The position numbers and the translations under genes are program-made. Shown here one piece after another: positions 57,213 to 57,266 of a DNA stretch of 57,266 nt. The notes beneath the pieces are model-generated. The model had not been told where the DNA came from. It made no database searches and was given only the letters and a program-made list of their open reading frames with translations. This DNA is from Bacteroidota bacterium (GTDB lineage Bacteria; Bacteroidota; Bacteroidia; Chitinophagales; Chitinophagaceae): NCBI GenBank assembly GCA_023428755.1, contig JAEYWX010000028.1:1-57266 (forward strand). The letters are read 5' to 3'. Position 1 is the first letter of the stretch, and every line of letters starts with the position of its first letter.

Positions 57213-57266
57213 AGCCAGAGAGTGAAAGTCTCTTATGTGCGGGGGTAACGCTCCGAAACATTAGCA
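57213..57266 (+). other. Unassigned structured sequence at window edge
   Basis: AGAGAGTGAAAGTCTCT is a short hairpin followed by TATGTGCGGGGG; GTGCG is the 5' consensus of group II introns, and some class C introns insert after hairpins and at attC sites. The window ends 30 nt later, so nothing further can be said. Confidence 0.25.

Noticed and set aside
1..57266. tRNA or rRNA genes
   Set aside because: No cloverleaf with a TTCGAnTC arm or rRNA core was seen by eye; a covariance search would be needed to exclude them fully.

Overview
The window looks like a chromosomal stretch from a member of the Bacteroidota, most probably family Chitinophagaceae; genus is not decidable from sequence alone. 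The reasons are several promoter matches to the Bacteroidota -7 element TAnnTTTG, few Shine-Dalgarno sequences, a type IX secretion (type B) C-terminal domain, a TonB-dependent receptor with a carboxypeptidase-regulatory N-terminus, DUF3857 transglutaminase-like pairs, the folP / DUF1599 / BT_3928-family neighbourhood, and DUF721 next to recF. I see no tRNA, rRNA, CRISPR array, transposase or integrase gene.

Layout. 1-1000: a DUF4240 lipoprotein with an integron attC-like site in front and a short hairpin behind. 1016-5047: secreted protein, HopJ-family protein, voltage-gated K+ channel with a zinc-ribbon tail, AraC regulator with a DoxX-like membrane protein. 5048-8127: acetyl-CoA acetyltransferase with an unusual leader (12-bp inverted repeat plus a 16-codon ORF), SAM methyltransferase, GNAT, and a 39-residue membrane peptide. 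8211-12028: two overlapping DUF3857 secreted proteins. 12157-20055: ndk, nrnA, FKBP lipoprotein, folP, DUF1599, BT_3928-family protein, a hicB-hicA toxin-antitoxin pair, peptide ABC permease and a lipoprotein aminopeptidase-like hydrolase. 20155-25553: DUF721 and recF, an 11-mer-repeat amphipathic protein, PNPOx and cupin genes, an ECF sigma factor with a membrane partner, NlpC/P60 peptidase. 25600-36200: half-size TauE, pyrophosphatase, NamZ-like muramidase, FKBP, four-helix-bundle protein, CPBP protease, pepT, SPFH protein, DUF202, cytochrome c lipoprotein, deoxyribosyltransferase-like protein. 36201-43242: TonB-dependent outer-membrane protein, dCMP deaminase, M28 peptidase, T9SS-sorted adhesin-like protein. 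43413-52707: lpdA, exbB-exbD, prmC, ribD, EamA transporter, YigZ, YdcF, a tandem pair of secreted proteins, L,D-transpeptidase. 52872-57266: a bestrophin gene broken by one in-frame stop, GNAT, DsrE-like protein, small secreted protein, and an orphan CxxC protein behind a second attC-like element.

Most of the interior is ordinary core and envelope housekeeping (folate, riboflavin, nucleotide and peptidoglycan turnover, outer-membrane energisation). The unusual material is in three layers. (1) Both window ends carry cassette-like orphan genes that share an upstream junction and a downstream hairpin family. (2) Spacers, and in places coding sequence (prmC linker and tail, ribD tail), are written in a small vocabulary of short degenerate repeats such as gagttgtgag, acttcgtacttcc, attgccaattg and gatagccggtag. 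(3) Individual oddities: the thiolase leader, repeat elements that supply the stop codons of two convergent genes, very short predicted 5' leaders, a 24-bp palindrome in the folP divergent promoter, a hicBA insertion that leaves its neighbour with a TTG start, and a single-stop bestrophin pseudogene.
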